64,000 nt of DNA from Pseudoalteromonas rubra (GTDB taxonomy: Bacteria; Pseudomonadota; Gammaproteobacteria; Enterobacterales; Alteromonadaceae): assembly GCF_005887095.1 (NCBI RefSeq), contig NZ_PNCI01000030.1, forward strand, positions 1-64,000, written 5' to 3'. Both the position numbers and the translations under genes were made by a program. Below are positions 8,876 through 17,427 of the stretch, piece by piece. Each line of letters starts with the position of its first letter. The first letter of the stretch is position 1. The notes beneath the pieces are model-generated. The model saw only the letters and a program-made list of their open reading frames with translations. It did not search any database and was not told the origin of the DNA.

Positions 8876-11482
8876 ATGTTTGACTTGATGGGTAAAAAAG
8901 CGAAGGGGTGGATGCCACTTAGTCTGGTAAGTGCAGCGTTACTATTGGCAGGATGTGGTAACAGTAATGATGATCATGCGCTTACAAAGCACAAGGGAAT
9001 CTGGGTGCAACAGGGCACTGGCAACTTATGGCAGTTTGATACCGACAATTTACGACGTTTTCAGTACAACAGTTTTGGATGTGTACTGGTTGAAGAGCAT
9101 CCTTATAAAGAACTGGACGAGCTGGATCAGCATCTCAAAAGTGACAAAACAACATTGACGCTAACCACTTATGCGACCAACGACTGGGTGTTTGAAAAGC
9201 AGCCCGAAATGCGCGAGCAATGTAAACCTAAGCAGCGTCTCAGCGGTGATGATCCGGTGGCAAACTTTGAGTATTTCTGGCACACATTTAACGACTATTA
9301 TGCGTTTTTTGAGCTCAGAGACATTAACTGGCAGGCAGCCTATACGGCGTATCGACCACAGATCAGTGCCGACACATCAGCGGAGCAGCTTGCGAACGTG
9401 TTTGAGGCCATGCTTGAAGATTTTGACGACACGCATGTGTCACTCACAGATGACAAACGTTTTGAGATCTCGGGTGAAGGTGGCACCGAGTTGTATGAAG
9501 ATTTAGCCTGGCTTATGCAGCAACGCCATGGCGATGAGTGGGAAGATCATATCGACGAAGCTTATGACGGACAGCTGAGTGCATTTGCCAGAATGACTGG
9601 CTTGTATCTTCTAGATAAAAAGCTGACCCGATACAAAGACAGTAATGCGCTGGGGTGGGGCATACTGGAAGGCAATTTAGGTTATATTCGGATAGACCGT
9701 GAGGCTGCGATGCTGGCGAACGAAGAGACTGAGGTTGATGAGTTCTTTGCGGTTATTCCGCATGCGAAGCAAGATATCGAAGATACCCGCACTTTAATGA
9801 CCGAAGTGATGAAAGACTTAGCTGACAGCGATGGGATCATCATTGATCTGCGAGTAAATGATGGCGGATTTGATGGTGTGTCATTCGAAATTGCGCGATT
9901 CTTTAATGACAAAGCACAGACGGTGGCATACAAGCAGATCCTTAATGCCGATTATCAGCAGGATAAGCAGGCGTTAACACTCAAAGCGGCGCCCGACCAG
10001 GCTTATACTAAACCTGTGTATGTGCTGACCGGCGAGCTGGCCTACAGCGCAGGTGAAGTGCTGACTCAAACCCTCAAATCCCTGCCACATGTGACTTTGA
10101 TCGGCGGTGCGACTAATGGCGCTGTGTCAGATGCACTGGACTTTAAGCTCCCCAATGGCTGGACGGGTTCATTGAGCCATCAAACCTATTCAGACCTTAA
10201 CGATCAGGTGCTCGAAGTCACGGGTGTAACGCCTGATATCTCTGTGCCCGTTTATGCAACTAAAGAAGTCGAATGGATGTCTGATAACGTGCTTGATTAT
10301 GCAATGCAAACCTCGGGTGTGGTACCGAGTCGCGGCTTTGACTTTACCGGCGTAGACCAGACCTTCACTCAGAGCCTTACTGAGATGGACATTCCGGGTG
10401 TGGCTGTGGCTGTGATCAAAGATGGCCAGGTCATTTTCGAAAAGGGTTATGGTGTGTCGAACCTTGAGACCAATCAACCCATGACAGCTCATGCGCCAAT
10501 GAATGTTGGTTCAACCAGTAAAGCGGTAATGGGCACTGGCTTGATGCAGTTGATAGAGCAAGGTCAACTCAATTTGGACACTCCGCTGTCTCAAATGAAT
10601 TTGCCGTTTGAGGTAGGCCATCCAAACTCAGAGCGCGATATCACGCTGAGACATTTGGTGACACATACCTCAGGCATCCGGGATACGTCGCAATACAACT
10701 GCAGCTACTATATTCACGGTACCAACTTGTCTTTATATGCTCAGGGAGGTCATGAAAGTTGTGAAGAGACCACACTGACAGATTCGACAGAGTTCTATCA
10801 GGCTTATTTATTACCAGATGGTCAGTACTATAGTGAGGATGTTTATATAGGTGAAGGCAGTGTGCCAGCAGGTAGTATTCATAATTACAGCAATGTGGGC
10901 GCTGGCCTGGCGGGGTATGCCGTTGAGAAGCTACTTAATATCAGTTTGGTAGAGCATATGCAGCAGAACCTGTTTGCCCCGCTGGGAATGAATAATACCC
11001 ACTGGGATTATACTCAGTTGTCAGAAGAAAACCCAAAATCACCTCAATACACCATAGATAACGAAGGTGTTGCGCATTATGTGCCTGAATTCAGCTACCC
11101 GACTTTTTTTGACGGAGACCTGAATTCCACCGCGCACGATCTGGCTCGTTTTTTAATTGCCATCAGTGAGGGAGGCACACTGGACAATGCCAGCGTATTG
11201 AGTGAGCAAAGTATTGCGACTATGTTGTCTGTGCAAACCGATGTGCCCACCTACTGGATGGACACACAAGGGCTGTTCTGGTTCTGGCAAGGCCCATTTG
11301 TGGGTCATGATGGCGGAGATCCTGGCACCCATACCATTATGAGCTACAACCCCTACACTAAGACGGGCATAGTTGCACTTGCCAATGCAGAGGATGGTAC
11401 CTTGGGTAATGGGTCAAACATGCAGCGTTTACAAACACACCTGGCTGCATTCTATCGTGCCGGTGTGGCGCATCAGGAGTAA
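8876..11482 (+). CDS. lipoprotein: S41 peptidase fused to class C beta-lactamase-like domain
   Basis: About 868 residues. The N-terminus has a lipobox (LLLAGC), so the protein is lipid-anchored. Residues of roughly 90-430 form an S41 (tail-specific/C-terminal processing) peptidase region: GWGILEGNLGYIRID, the core DGIIIDLRVNDGG, and LAYSAGEVL with the presumed nucleophile near Ser391. Residues of roughly 455-865 form a serine beta-lactamase/DD-peptidase domain with S546-T-S-K549, Y671-S-N and HDGGDPG in place of KTG. The start at 8876 is chosen because AAAAGG at 8862-8867 is well spaced; an upstream ATG at 8858 is less likely. Joining two unrelated serine hydrolases in one lipoprotein is unusual. 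A strong terminator follows. Confidence 0.85.
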   Translation: MFDLMGKKAKGWMPLSLVSAALLLAGCGNSNDDHALTKHKGIWVQQGTGNLWQFDTDNLRRFQYNSFGCVLVEEHPYKELDELDQHLKSDKTTLTLTTYATNDWVFEKQPEMREQCKPKQRLSGDDPVANFEYFWHTFNDYYAFFELRDINWQAAYTAYRPQISADTSAEQLANVFEAMLEDFDDTHVSLTDDKRFEISGEGGTELYEDLAWLMQQRHGDEWEDHIDEAYDGQLSAFARMTGLYLLDKKLTRYKDSNALGWGILEGNLGYIRIDREAAMLANEETEVDEFFAVIPHAKQDIEDTRTLMTEVMKDLADSDGIIIDLRVNDGGFDGVSFEIARFFNDKAQTVAYKQILNADYQQDKQALTLKAAPDQAYTKPVYVLTGELAYSAGEVLTQTLKSLPHVTLIGGATNGAVSDALDFKLPNGWTGSLSHQTYSDLNDQVLEVTGVTPDISVPVYATKEVEWMSDNVLDYAMQTSGVVPSRGFDFTGVDQTFTQSLTEMDIPGVAVAVIKDGQVIFEKGYGVSNLETNQPMTAHAPMNVGSTSKAVMGTGLMQLIEQGQLNLDTPLSQMNLPFEVGHPNSERDITLRHLVTHTSGIRDTSQYNCSYYIHGTNLSLYAQGGHESCEETTLTDSTEFYQAYLLPDGQYYSEDVYIGEGSVPAGSIHNYSNVGAGLAGYAVEKLLNISLVEHMQQNLFAPLGMNNTHWDYTQLSEENPKSPQYTIDNEGVAHYVPEFSYPTFFDGDLNSTAHDLARFLIAISEGGTLDNASVLSEQSIATMLSVQTDVPTYWMDTQGLFWFWQGPFVGHDGGDPGTHTIMSYNPYTKTGIVALANAEDGTLGNGSNMQRLQTHLAAFYRAGVAHQE

Positions 11483-11501
11483 CTTATCCTCGTGATACGG
11501 C

Positions 11502-11525
11502 AGGAGGGCTTATGCCCTCCTTTTT
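11502..11525 (+). terminator. rho-independent terminator
   Basis: GGAGGGC and GCCCTCC form a GC-rich stem with a TTAT loop, followed directly by five or more T. It closes the S41/beta-lactamase gene and lies at the 3' end of the convergent minus-strand lipoprotein gene. Confidence 0.9.
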
Positions 11526-11526
11526 G

Positions 11527-11931
11527 CTATAGCAAAGTGAAGCCTTGTGGTGCTTTAGGTGCTTCAAATTGATACAAGTTTACATAAATCGTGACGGGCT
11601 TTTTCTGACCCTCATAGCTAAGTTCATACTGATCCAGCATACCACCGCCAAATAGCATAGATTTATCTTCGAACGGGCAGCAGCTGCCAAGTCGTTTTAC
11701 CTCGACGGGCTCGCCATTAGGACCGGTCAGGCTCTGAAAGTAGTCAATATGGCTGCCTTCATACTTGGAGCCGCGCAAAAAGCCGCCCAGTTTGATAGGT
11801 TTGTGTGGCACAAAACCATACTCAGGGTCGCTTGAAGTATATTCAGTGTCGCCTGTAATACCAGGCTCTGGTGATGTGGTCTGACAGCCGCTTAGCAACG
11901 CAAAAAAGAAAATCAGGAGTATGTACTTCAT
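11527..11931 (-). CDS. conserved lipoprotein with GSCCPF motif
   Basis: 134 residues with a lipoprotein signal (LLSGC), so likely anchored in the outer or inner membrane. The mature part contains a Cys pair in RLGSCCPFED, then GGMLDQYELSYEG and a beta-rich end with TIYVNLYQFE. I recall this GSCCPF layout in uncharacterised bacterial lipoproteins but can assign no function. AAGGAA precedes the ATG at 11931 at good spacing; longer in-frame extensions lack this. It is the last gene of a minus-strand set with the acetyltransferase 10 bases upstream. Confidence 0.7.
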   Translation of the reverse strand: MKYILLIFFFALLSGCQTTSPEPGITGDTEYTSSDPEYGFVPHKPIKLGGFLRGSKYEGSHIDYFQSLTGPNGEPVEVKRLGSCCPFEDKSMLFGGGMLDQYELSYEGQKKPVTIYVNLYQFEAPKAPQGFTLL

Positions 11932-11941
11932 TATATGTTCC

Positions 11942-12454
11942 TTATAGGGAGATTTTATAAACGTTATTATTGATTGTACTACCAAATGCCTCAAAGCTAA
12001 GAGTACCTATTTGTTGAGCACCCAGCCGACGATAAAACTGGTTGGCTGCATTTTCTGTCCAGGTGTAAAGCCACATGGGCTTGCCAAACTGCCGCGCGAC
12101 CTGCTTTAGCAAAGCGCGACCCAGCCCTGCGCCCTGAAATGGCTTGTCTACGTAAAGTTTTTCGACTTCATAGCCATTGTCTGGTGTCTGATAGTGAGCA
12201 CTAAGATTGAGTAGTACAAAGCCTTGTAACACGCCAGCCTGCTCACTGACAAGTAGCCGGTAGTCAGGCCGTTCAAGCAAAGACCGAAAATAGTCAGAGG
12301 TGAAGGTGTTGTTCGCATACTCGATATATTCAGGCTTAACCTGGTCTCTGGCATAAGTGTCCAGCCAGACCCGAGCAGCCAGTAAAGCGAGGCTTTGACA
12401 GTCCTGGGGTTTTGCATGTCGGATCTCATAATTGTGTTGGTTATTTTTAGTCAT
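11942..12454 (-). CDS. GNAT-family N-acetyltransferase
   Basis: 170 residues of the GNAT superfamily. The sequence starts with the common IRHAKPQDCQSLALLAARV pattern, has the beta4 strand VEKLYVDKPFQGAGLGRALL with the acetyl-CoA loop QGAGLG, and ends with a strand pair like WTENAANQFYRRLGA. The substrate is unknown. Its ATG overlaps the stop codon of the upstream 53-residue membrane protein (ATGA), so translation of the two is coupled, and the lipoprotein gene follows 10 bases later. The three genes form a compact operon. Confidence 0.85.
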   Translation of the reverse strand: MTKNNQHNYEIRHAKPQDCQSLALLAARVWLDTYARDQVKPEYIEYANNTFTSDYFRSLLERPDYRLLVSEQAGVLQGFVLLNLSAHYQTPDNGYEVEKLYVDKPFQGAGLGRALLKQVARQFGKPMWLYTWTENAANQFYRRLGAQQIGTLSFEAFGSTINNNVYKISL

Positions 12455-12612
12455 GAGAAGTTGTCTTTTTTAAACGGCACTTTGGGCAATAATAAAGCGC
12501 TTAGCACTATCAGGGGAAGGTTGGTGGTCAGTGGATTAAATGCTTCAAACAAAATCACAGGTTGCAATACGGCTACCGCCAGTAATAAGCCAACCAGTGC
12601 AATAATATTCAT
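12451..12612 (-). CDS. 53-aa membrane protein, first gene of a small operon
   Basis: A short protein with two hydrophobic helices (residues about 2-20 and 32-46) and a basic C-terminus (PKVPFKKDN). Evidence that it is translated is indirect: its TGA overlaps the ATG of the acetyltransferase gene by the coupling motif ATGA, and codon use is normal. The ribosome site is weak. The family is not recognised. It begins 82 bases from the divergent beta-lactamase-like gene, so the promoters of both lie in that gap. Confidence 0.5.
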   Translation of the reverse strand: MNIIALVGLLLAVAVLQPVILFEAFNPLTTNLPLIVLSALLLPKVPFKKDNFS

Positions 12613-12694
12613 ATAGATATAATGCCTAGTGTATGTATTTGTACCGAAATTTAAAGTAGTTTGTAGGCACAATAATAGACAAGGAAATCAACTG

Positions 12695-13912
12695 ATGGGT
12701 ATTAAAACGGGGAAACCAGGTGTGTGGCTTGCCATGCTGATCTGGTTAGTCAGCAGTTGTGGTGGGACGCAACGCGCTGCATATGGTGAAGTCAGGCAGC
12801 CTGAAAACCGTCTTCACAGGCAGATAGACCCCTTGCTGGTAGATTTAGTATCGGACTTTATCCCGGGTGTAAGCGTGTATATTGAAACATCAGGTGAGCG
12901 CTATTATGGTAGCGCCGGATATGCCAACCTCCAGACTCAGATTCCCATGACCAGCCAGACCCGGATCCCCAATGGCAGTGCAGGCAAAAAGCTGATTGGC
13001 TTGCTGGTGGCTATACTGGACGATAAACAGTTACTAAGTCTCGATGAGCCGGTATTGCCCTGGGTGCCCGAAGATATAGCAGGTCGCATTCAGCATCTTG
13101 AAGTTATGACATTGCGCCAGCTGCTAAATCACAGCGCCGGGATCGTTGAATACAATGATGTGGGTGAGCTGGATTTTATTCGAGCGCAACTGGCAGACGA
13201 GGCGTACCGCAAGGGCAACCGTTTTGCATTGCAGTTTGTTCTGGGACAGCCTGCTTATTTTGAACCAGGCCGTGGGTTCGCCTATTCGAATTCGGGGTAT
13301 GTACTGGCGGGCGTGGTTATAGAAAACAAGTTAAAACAATCGCTTGGTCAGTTAATACACGAGCATGTCCTTGAGCCTCTGGCATTAACAGAGACCTTCG
13401 TAAAAGGGTATGACGTCGCGGCAGATGAAGTGGCATCTGGCTATTTCTTTAACATGGAGGAGCCCGACTTTGTGCTGCCATACCGTCAGCGTTACAACAC
13501 AAAACAGCTGATTGTGAATACGGCATTAGCAGATGCGCCGGTTGCATCAAGCGCACAGGATATGGCAAAGCTACTCAAAGCCATCGTTGTTAAAAAGCCC
13601 CCTGTTAATGAGCGCATTTATCGCAATATGGTCGACGATGCACATTTACAAACAGCTCATTGGTTGCCGAGTTTTTTGTACGGGGAGCTGTATTATGGCT
13701 TAGGGGTGATGATTGAAAAGCACGATGACGGTGTCTTGTATCATCATGGCGGCAATGAGTTTGGCTATATTACACAAAGTGTCTATCTGGCCGAGCAGGA
13801 TGTGGCGATCGGGTTGATCGCCAATTGTGGGGCTCAGGATGAGTGTGATGAACCGGTTATGGCACTGACACAAACACTGATCGCACATTTTGCTGCTAAT
13901 AATAGCGACTAA
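12695..13912 (+). CDS. beta-lactamase-like serine hydrolase lipoprotein (class C/DD-peptidase type)
   Basis: 405 residues with a signal sequence ending in a lipobox-like VSSC. It shows all three motifs of the serine beta-lactamase/penicillin-binding fold: S95-A-G-K98 (SxxK), YSNSGY (YxN) and HHGGNEFGY (HxG in place of KTG). Such proteins are usually peptidases or esterases acting on D-amino-acid peptides or lipids, rather than true beta-lactamases. AAGGA at 12681-12685 supports the start at 12695. Its end overlaps the convergent PaiB-like gene by 17 bases. It is not close enough to the C-terminal domain of the S41 fusion to be a recent duplicate. Confidence 0.85.
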   Translation: MGIKTGKPGVWLAMLIWLVSSCGGTQRAAYGEVRQPENRLHRQIDPLLVDLVSDFIPGVSVYIETSGERYYGSAGYANLQTQIPMTSQTRIPNGSAGKKLIGLLVAILDDKQLLSLDEPVLPWVPEDIAGRIQHLEVMTLRQLLNHSAGIVEYNDVGELDFIRAQLADEAYRKGNRFALQFVLGQPAYFEPGRGFAYSNSGYVLAGVVIENKLKQSLGQLIHEHVLEPLALTETFVKGYDVAADEVASGYFFNMEEPDFVLPYRQRYNTKQLIVNTALADAPVASSAQDMAKLLKAIVVKKPPVNERIYRNMVDDAHLQTAHWLPSFLYGELYYGLGVMIEKHDDGVLYHHGGNEFGYITQSVYLAEQDVAIGLIANCGAQDECDEPVMALTQTLIAHFAANNSD

Positions 13913-14471
13913 GTGGATTGCCCTGAGCTTCAAGCAGGTGCGCTATAGCTTGGCGGACGTCGCTATTTTTATTCTGGCTCAGTTTAAAAGTGCCTGTTAT
14001 TGACTCTATCTCCATTTTGAAAAAGAACAGCTGAGAAAATAACTTGGCAATCTGACTTTCACTGAGTACCGACATATCCCAGGAATTAACGGGCGACTCA
14101 AATTGCTTTAGCTGGTGCAGTAACGCAGAACGTTTTTCCTCTGGATGTGTGATTTCCGAGAGTTGTCCGTGGACATGAACTGTGGCGTAATCCCAGGTTG
14201 GCAGCGGCAGCCCGGGTACCTGAGCAGGGGATAAATAAGCATCCGGTCCTCTGAACAAAACATGCAAGTGTGTTTTGTCCAGTCTGGTAAGTGGATTCGC
14301 CGGGTTGGCATGCCCCAGTAGGTGGGTTTTTTCATTGTTCAGGCTTAAAGACATATGCACAAAAGGCGTGTCAGACTCCCCAACAACTAAAGTCGCAAGT
14401 GGATGCTCTGTAATCAGTTGCCACAGGCGCTCTGAGTTGTGTTCAGAAAATGCGGTACGTGGATAACTCAT
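13896..14471 (-). CDS. PaiB-family FMN-binding protein
   Basis: 191 residues resembling the PaiB family (FMN-binding split barrel), whose founding member is a negative regulator of sporulation and protease genes in Bacillus. Supporting segments are PLATLVVGESDTPFVHMSL, HLLGHANPANPL, HVLFRGPDAYLSP and PTWDYATVHVHG, all typical of the family. The start at 14471 overlaps the stop of the upstream acetyltransferase gene (ATGA) and has GGAGGG in front. PaiB next to an acetyltransferase mirrors the PaiA-PaiB pair of Bacillus, and the pair here diverges from a MocR-type regulator that may control it. Confidence 0.85.
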   Translation of the reverse strand: MSYPRTAFSEHNSERLWQLITEHPLATLVVGESDTPFVHMSLSLNNEKTHLLGHANPANPLTRLDKTHLHVLFRGPDAYLSPAQVPGLPLPTWDYATVHVHGQLSEITHPEEKRSALLHQLKQFESPVNSWDMSVLSESQIAKLFSQLFFFKMEIESITGTFKLSQNKNSDVRQAIAHLLEAQGNPLSRYY

Positions 14472-15043
14472 AACCAGCCCTCCAGTTGGTTTTTTATCTG
14501 AGGCCACATGTCATCGGTGATAACGAACTGGGCGGTATTGCGAAATGCATCAGCTGCAATACGTTGATCCTTCATGATTAAACCTTCAAATTGCGCACCC
14601 AAACGGGCGATAGCCGACCGTGACTTTTGATTGTGCTCATGCGTACGCAGCTGCACGCGCACCAGGCCCAGAGTTTCAAAAGCATGCTTGAGTAGTAAGT
14701 ACTTCGTATGCGTATTTATGTGGCTGCGCTGCCACTGTTCGCCAATAAAAGTATGGCCAATTTCGGCACTTAGGTTCGTCTGGTGCAGTCTGAATAAACG
14801 TGTGCTGCCCGCAATACTGTTGGTTGCTCTGTCGACAATCACCAAAGGTAACTGAGTATCGGGATCAAACTGAGCAGACTGTTCAAACCACTGTGTAAGC
14901 TTTTCATTTGACTGACAATAATTATCCAGCACCCAAGTCCAGAGCGCGGTTTGTTCGCCAAAATCACGCAAGTGTGACAGGTGAGCCCGGGTGAGCGGTT
15001 CCAGACGTACTTTTTCTGATGACAGAGTTATCGATTTCAACAT
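14468..15043 (-). CDS. RimJ/RimL-type GNAT N-acetyltransferase
   Basis: 191 residues. The N-terminus SEKVRLEPLTRAHLSHL is the usual entry to RimJ/RimL-like acetyltransferases. The central GSTRLFRLH, IGHTFIGEQWQRSHINTHTK and VQLRTHEHNQKSRSAIARLGAQ segments match the family, with the late N.RS..AI..LGA pattern that closes the acetyl-CoA site. It could acetylate an N-terminus, a polyamine or an antibiotic; none can be chosen from sequence. It is the first gene of the operon with the PaiB-like protein and is transcribed away from the MocR-type regulator. Confidence 0.85.
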   Translation of the reverse strand: MLKSITLSSEKVRLEPLTRAHLSHLRDFGEQTALWTWVLDNYCQSNEKLTQWFEQSAQFDPDTQLPLVIVDRATNSIAGSTRLFRLHQTNLSAEIGHTFIGEQWQRSHINTHTKYLLLKHAFETLGLVRVQLRTHEHNQKSRSAIARLGAQFEGLIMKDQRIAADAFRNTAQFVITDDMWPQIKNQLEGWL

Positions 15044-15092
15044 CCGCTTTTTCCTATATTCACTGCTAACTATATGTGATCAGAGTAGTGTT

Positions 15093-15160
15093 TTCTGGTA
15101 GGTTATAAACAACCAGAATTTTATTTTTGATTAGACCAGATGGGATTTCTCATACCTGGT
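15093..15160. promoter_or_regulatory. repeated ACCAGA/CTGGT sites, likely MocR-type operator
   Basis: The divergent gap holds TTCTGGT (15093-15099) and its exact reverse complement ACCAGAA (15112-15118), a second ACCAGA (15135-15140, 23 bases after the first) and ACCTGGT (15154-15160). Two same-direction copies about two helical turns apart are what MocR/GabR-type dimers usually bind. The position between the regulator and the GNAT-PaiB operon supports control of both. Confidence 0.6.
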
Positions 15161-15173
15161 GGGGAGTATGACT

Positions 15174-16613
15174 ATGTTGACCGGACAGCCGTTGGCTCAG
15201 GATAGACCCAAGCATTTACAATTGGCTGAGCAGATCAGGGTAGCCATCAGGCAGGGCCAGTTGCAACCGGATGATCCTCTGCCATCAGCCAGAAAACTCG
15301 CTCAGCTATATGGTATAAATCGTCATACAGTGATGACCGCTTTACAGAATTTGGTTGCTCAGGGGTGGTTATGTTCAGAGCAAAGGCGGGGGTATCGGGT
15401 CAATCAGGCACTGCCAATTGAGTCCAGTCAGCATGTTGCTCTGCCCGCTCAGCATAGCATGCATATCGAGCCAGACTTTGCGTTATCTCTGACCTTGCCG
15501 GAACCTGACATTAAGGGAGCTGTCAGTTATCAATATAGCTTTGCTGGTGGACTGGCGGACCTGTCCGATTTCCCCTACGATGAGTTTCGTCGCCATCTCA
15601 GTCAGGCCTGCCGTACCGTTAATATACCAAGCTTGCACTATAGCCACAGCACCGGGGAGCCGGCTTTAAAAAAACAGCTACAGCGCTATCTGCGCCGCGC
15701 CCGTGCTCTGGAATGTGATGATTTGCTGGTGTGCAATGGGTCTCAGGAAGCATTGTTTTTAATCGCCAAAGCGTTTATCAGGCCAGGAGAAGGCATTGCC
15801 GTTGAATCTCTGGGTTATCCACCGGCACACCGAGCGTTTGAGGCATGTGGTGCAACGCTCTACGGTATCGCCCAGGATGAAGAGGGACTGAGCATTGACA
15901 GCCTGCGTGAACGCCTGCAGCAAACTCATATTAAATTGCTTTATTTAACACCGCTTCATCAGTACCCCACAACGGTTACTCTGTCTGTTGCACGGCGCAT
16001 GGCAATATATCAATTGTGTGCTGAGCATGGTGTGTTTATTGTTGAAGACGATTATGACCATGAGTTTCACTATTCCTGCCCTGCGCTCCAACCAATGGCC
16101 GCCAGTGATCCGCATGGTATTGTGATCTATGTTTCTACTTTTTCAAAAATCATGTTTGCTGGTGCCCGGATGGGATATCTGGTTGCCAGAGCAGATGTGC
16201 TTGCTCAGCTGAGTGCGCTGAAACAGCTGATAAACTACAAGAATGACATTGTGTTGCAACTGGCGTTGGCTGGCTGGATGGGATCCGGTGAGTTTGAGCG
16301 TCACTTAAGGCGCATGACAAAGCGCTATCATTTGCGCTGCGATGCTATGGCAGATGCGCTCACGCATTATCAGAGTGCAGGGCATCATCTGACATTTAAT
16401 GTACCCGATGGTGGAATGGCTTTTTGGGTTAATACGCATAGGGATGTATCTGATCTTAGCGCTCAGGCCGCCGCGCAGGGCGTGTACATTCAAACAGAAA
16501 ATGTTTTTTGGCGTTTTCCGCAATCTCACTACACACATATTCGTCTTGGCTTTGCAGGACAATGTGAAGAAAAAATGCGCGAAGGGTTGGCAATAATTAT
16601 GTCACTTCTGTAA
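15174..16613 (+). CDS. MocR-type regulator (GntR HTH plus aminotransferase-like domain)
   Basis: 479 residues in two parts. Residues 1-75 are a GntR-type winged helix (LAEQIRVAIRQGQLQPDDPL, PSARKLAQLYGINRHTVMTA). Residues of about 110-475 are a class I aminotransferase-like domain with the PLP region: the DDYDHEF segment and the Schiff-base Lys in STFSKIMFAGARMGYL. This is the MocR/PdxR architecture, in which PLP or an amine ligand controls DNA binding. The start at 15174 has GGGGAG seven bases before it; in-frame alternatives at 15159 and 15168 are worse. It is divergent from the acetyltransferase-PaiB operon, which is its likely target. Confidence 0.9.
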   Translation: MLTGQPLAQDRPKHLQLAEQIRVAIRQGQLQPDDPLPSARKLAQLYGINRHTVMTALQNLVAQGWLCSEQRRGYRVNQALPIESSQHVALPAQHSMHIEPDFALSLTLPEPDIKGAVSYQYSFAGGLADLSDFPYDEFRRHLSQACRTVNIPSLHYSHSTGEPALKKQLQRYLRRARALECDDLLVCNGSQEALFLIAKAFIRPGEGIAVESLGYPPAHRAFEACGATLYGIAQDEEGLSIDSLRERLQQTHIKLLYLTPLHQYPTTVTLSVARRMAIYQLCAEHGVFIVEDDYDHEFHYSCPALQPMAASDPHGIVIYVSTFSKIMFAGARMGYLVARADVLAQLSALKQLINYKNDIVLQLALAGWMGSGEFERHLRRMTKRYHLRCDAMADALTHYQSAGHHLTFNVPDGGMAFWVNTHRDVSDLSAQAAAQGVYIQTENVFWRFPQSHYTHIRLGFAGQCEEKMREGLAIIMSLL

Positions 16614-16939
16614 CCATTTTTGACCCTGAATGTTCTTTTTTAGGTGTCTAAGGCCGAGTAAACATCCAAAATCCTGAGATGCGAAATATTGCTATTTCTT
16701 ACAGTATGTTAGCTTTTTCCTATGGTTTTTTTGGTATGTTTTTCAGTCTGTTGTGCGAAATGAAGATGCCTCATAAAAAAAATAATTTGTGACTTTTTGG
16801 TTTTTTATTTGTGTTTTTTTGTTTCTTTAGTGTTGACATTGAACTTTTTAACTGGGTAGTTTATTTAACAAATGTTGCATTGATAGCATCATTTGATTGT
16901 TGGTTTTTTTACATTTTTGTATGTTTAAGGATAATAACG
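16614..16939. other. T-rich leader region before tandem secreted genes
   Basis: No gene is seen. The stretch is unusually rich in T on the plus strand from about 16720 to 16920 and contains a candidate promoter. No clear terminator hairpin for the MocR gene was found. Confidence 0.4.
16833..16862 (+). promoter_or_regulatory. candidate sigma-70 promoter
   Basis: A perfect TTGACA at 16833-16838 is followed after 18 bases by TAGTTT at 16857-16862, about 75 bases before the start of the secreted protein gene. The -10 box is weak, so this is tentative. Confidence 0.4.
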
Positions 16940-17308
16940 ATGAAAACTACTTTAAAAGCTTTTGCTCTAATCGCGGGCACTTTTTTCGCGGGATCTGCAT
17001 TTTCTGCTGAGATGGTATGTGATGTTTATCCCAAAAGTAACGGCTCTAGCTGGGGGAACGGTACAGCCAACTGTATGGGCTTTGACTTCTCATTCGGGCG
17101 CTCTACGAGCGGACGTTTCTACCTGAAAAATGTTAGCAAGCCAATCCAGGAAGTTCACTGGAGTGGTGCGAATTGCTCAGGTGGGACCAGCTGCAGTGTC
17201 ACAATCAGAGCTTACACAACAAATTCTGCGTCTGCGCTGATCCTATATAAAGACGGAACGTGGGAAAGGACGAACACAGCAAATGCTGAATACGAAACTG
17301 GTCACTAG
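16940..17308 (+). CDS. small secreted Cys-containing protein, copy 1 of a tandem pair
   Basis: 122 residues: a signal peptide ending at AFSA, then a mature domain of about 98 residues with four Cys (MVCDVYP, ANCMG, ANCSGG, TSCSV) suited to two disulfides. The C-terminus is LILYKDGTWERTN followed by YETGH. AAGG at 16927-16930 with spacing of nine supports the ATG at 16940; a long in-frame extension upstream is AT-rich leader. It is nearly identical in plan to the next gene. No family is recognised; the export signal and disulfides suggest an extracellular factor. Confidence 0.7.
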   Translation: MKTTLKAFALIAGTFFAGSAFSAEMVCDVYPKSNGSSWGNGTANCMGFDFSFGRSTSGRFYLKNVSKPIQEVHWSGANCSGGTSCSVTIRAYTTNSASALILYKDGTWERTNTANAEYETGH

Positions 17309-17346
17309 TGAGCAGTCAAAGTCTTTTTAAAGCCAAGTACTAAACA

Positions 17347-17389
17347 CCGGCATATTTAACCTTAACAAGATTAATATGCGGCCTTTTAT
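17347..17389 (+). terminator. possible weak terminator between the tandem genes
   Basis: CCGGCATATT and AATATGCGG can pair with one bulged base, followed by CCTTTTATT. Its position after copy 1 and before copy 2 fits partial termination, but the stem is imperfect. Confidence 0.4.
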
Positions 17390-17427
17390 TGAAAATTTCT
17401 CTGAAAAGAGTGATAAGGATTATAACG

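Noticed and set aside
8876..13912. True beta-lactamase resistance genes
   Set aside because: Both proteins carry HxG in place of KTG and are lipoproteins with extra domains or features; family knowledge favours peptidase or esterase roles, so no resistance claim is made.
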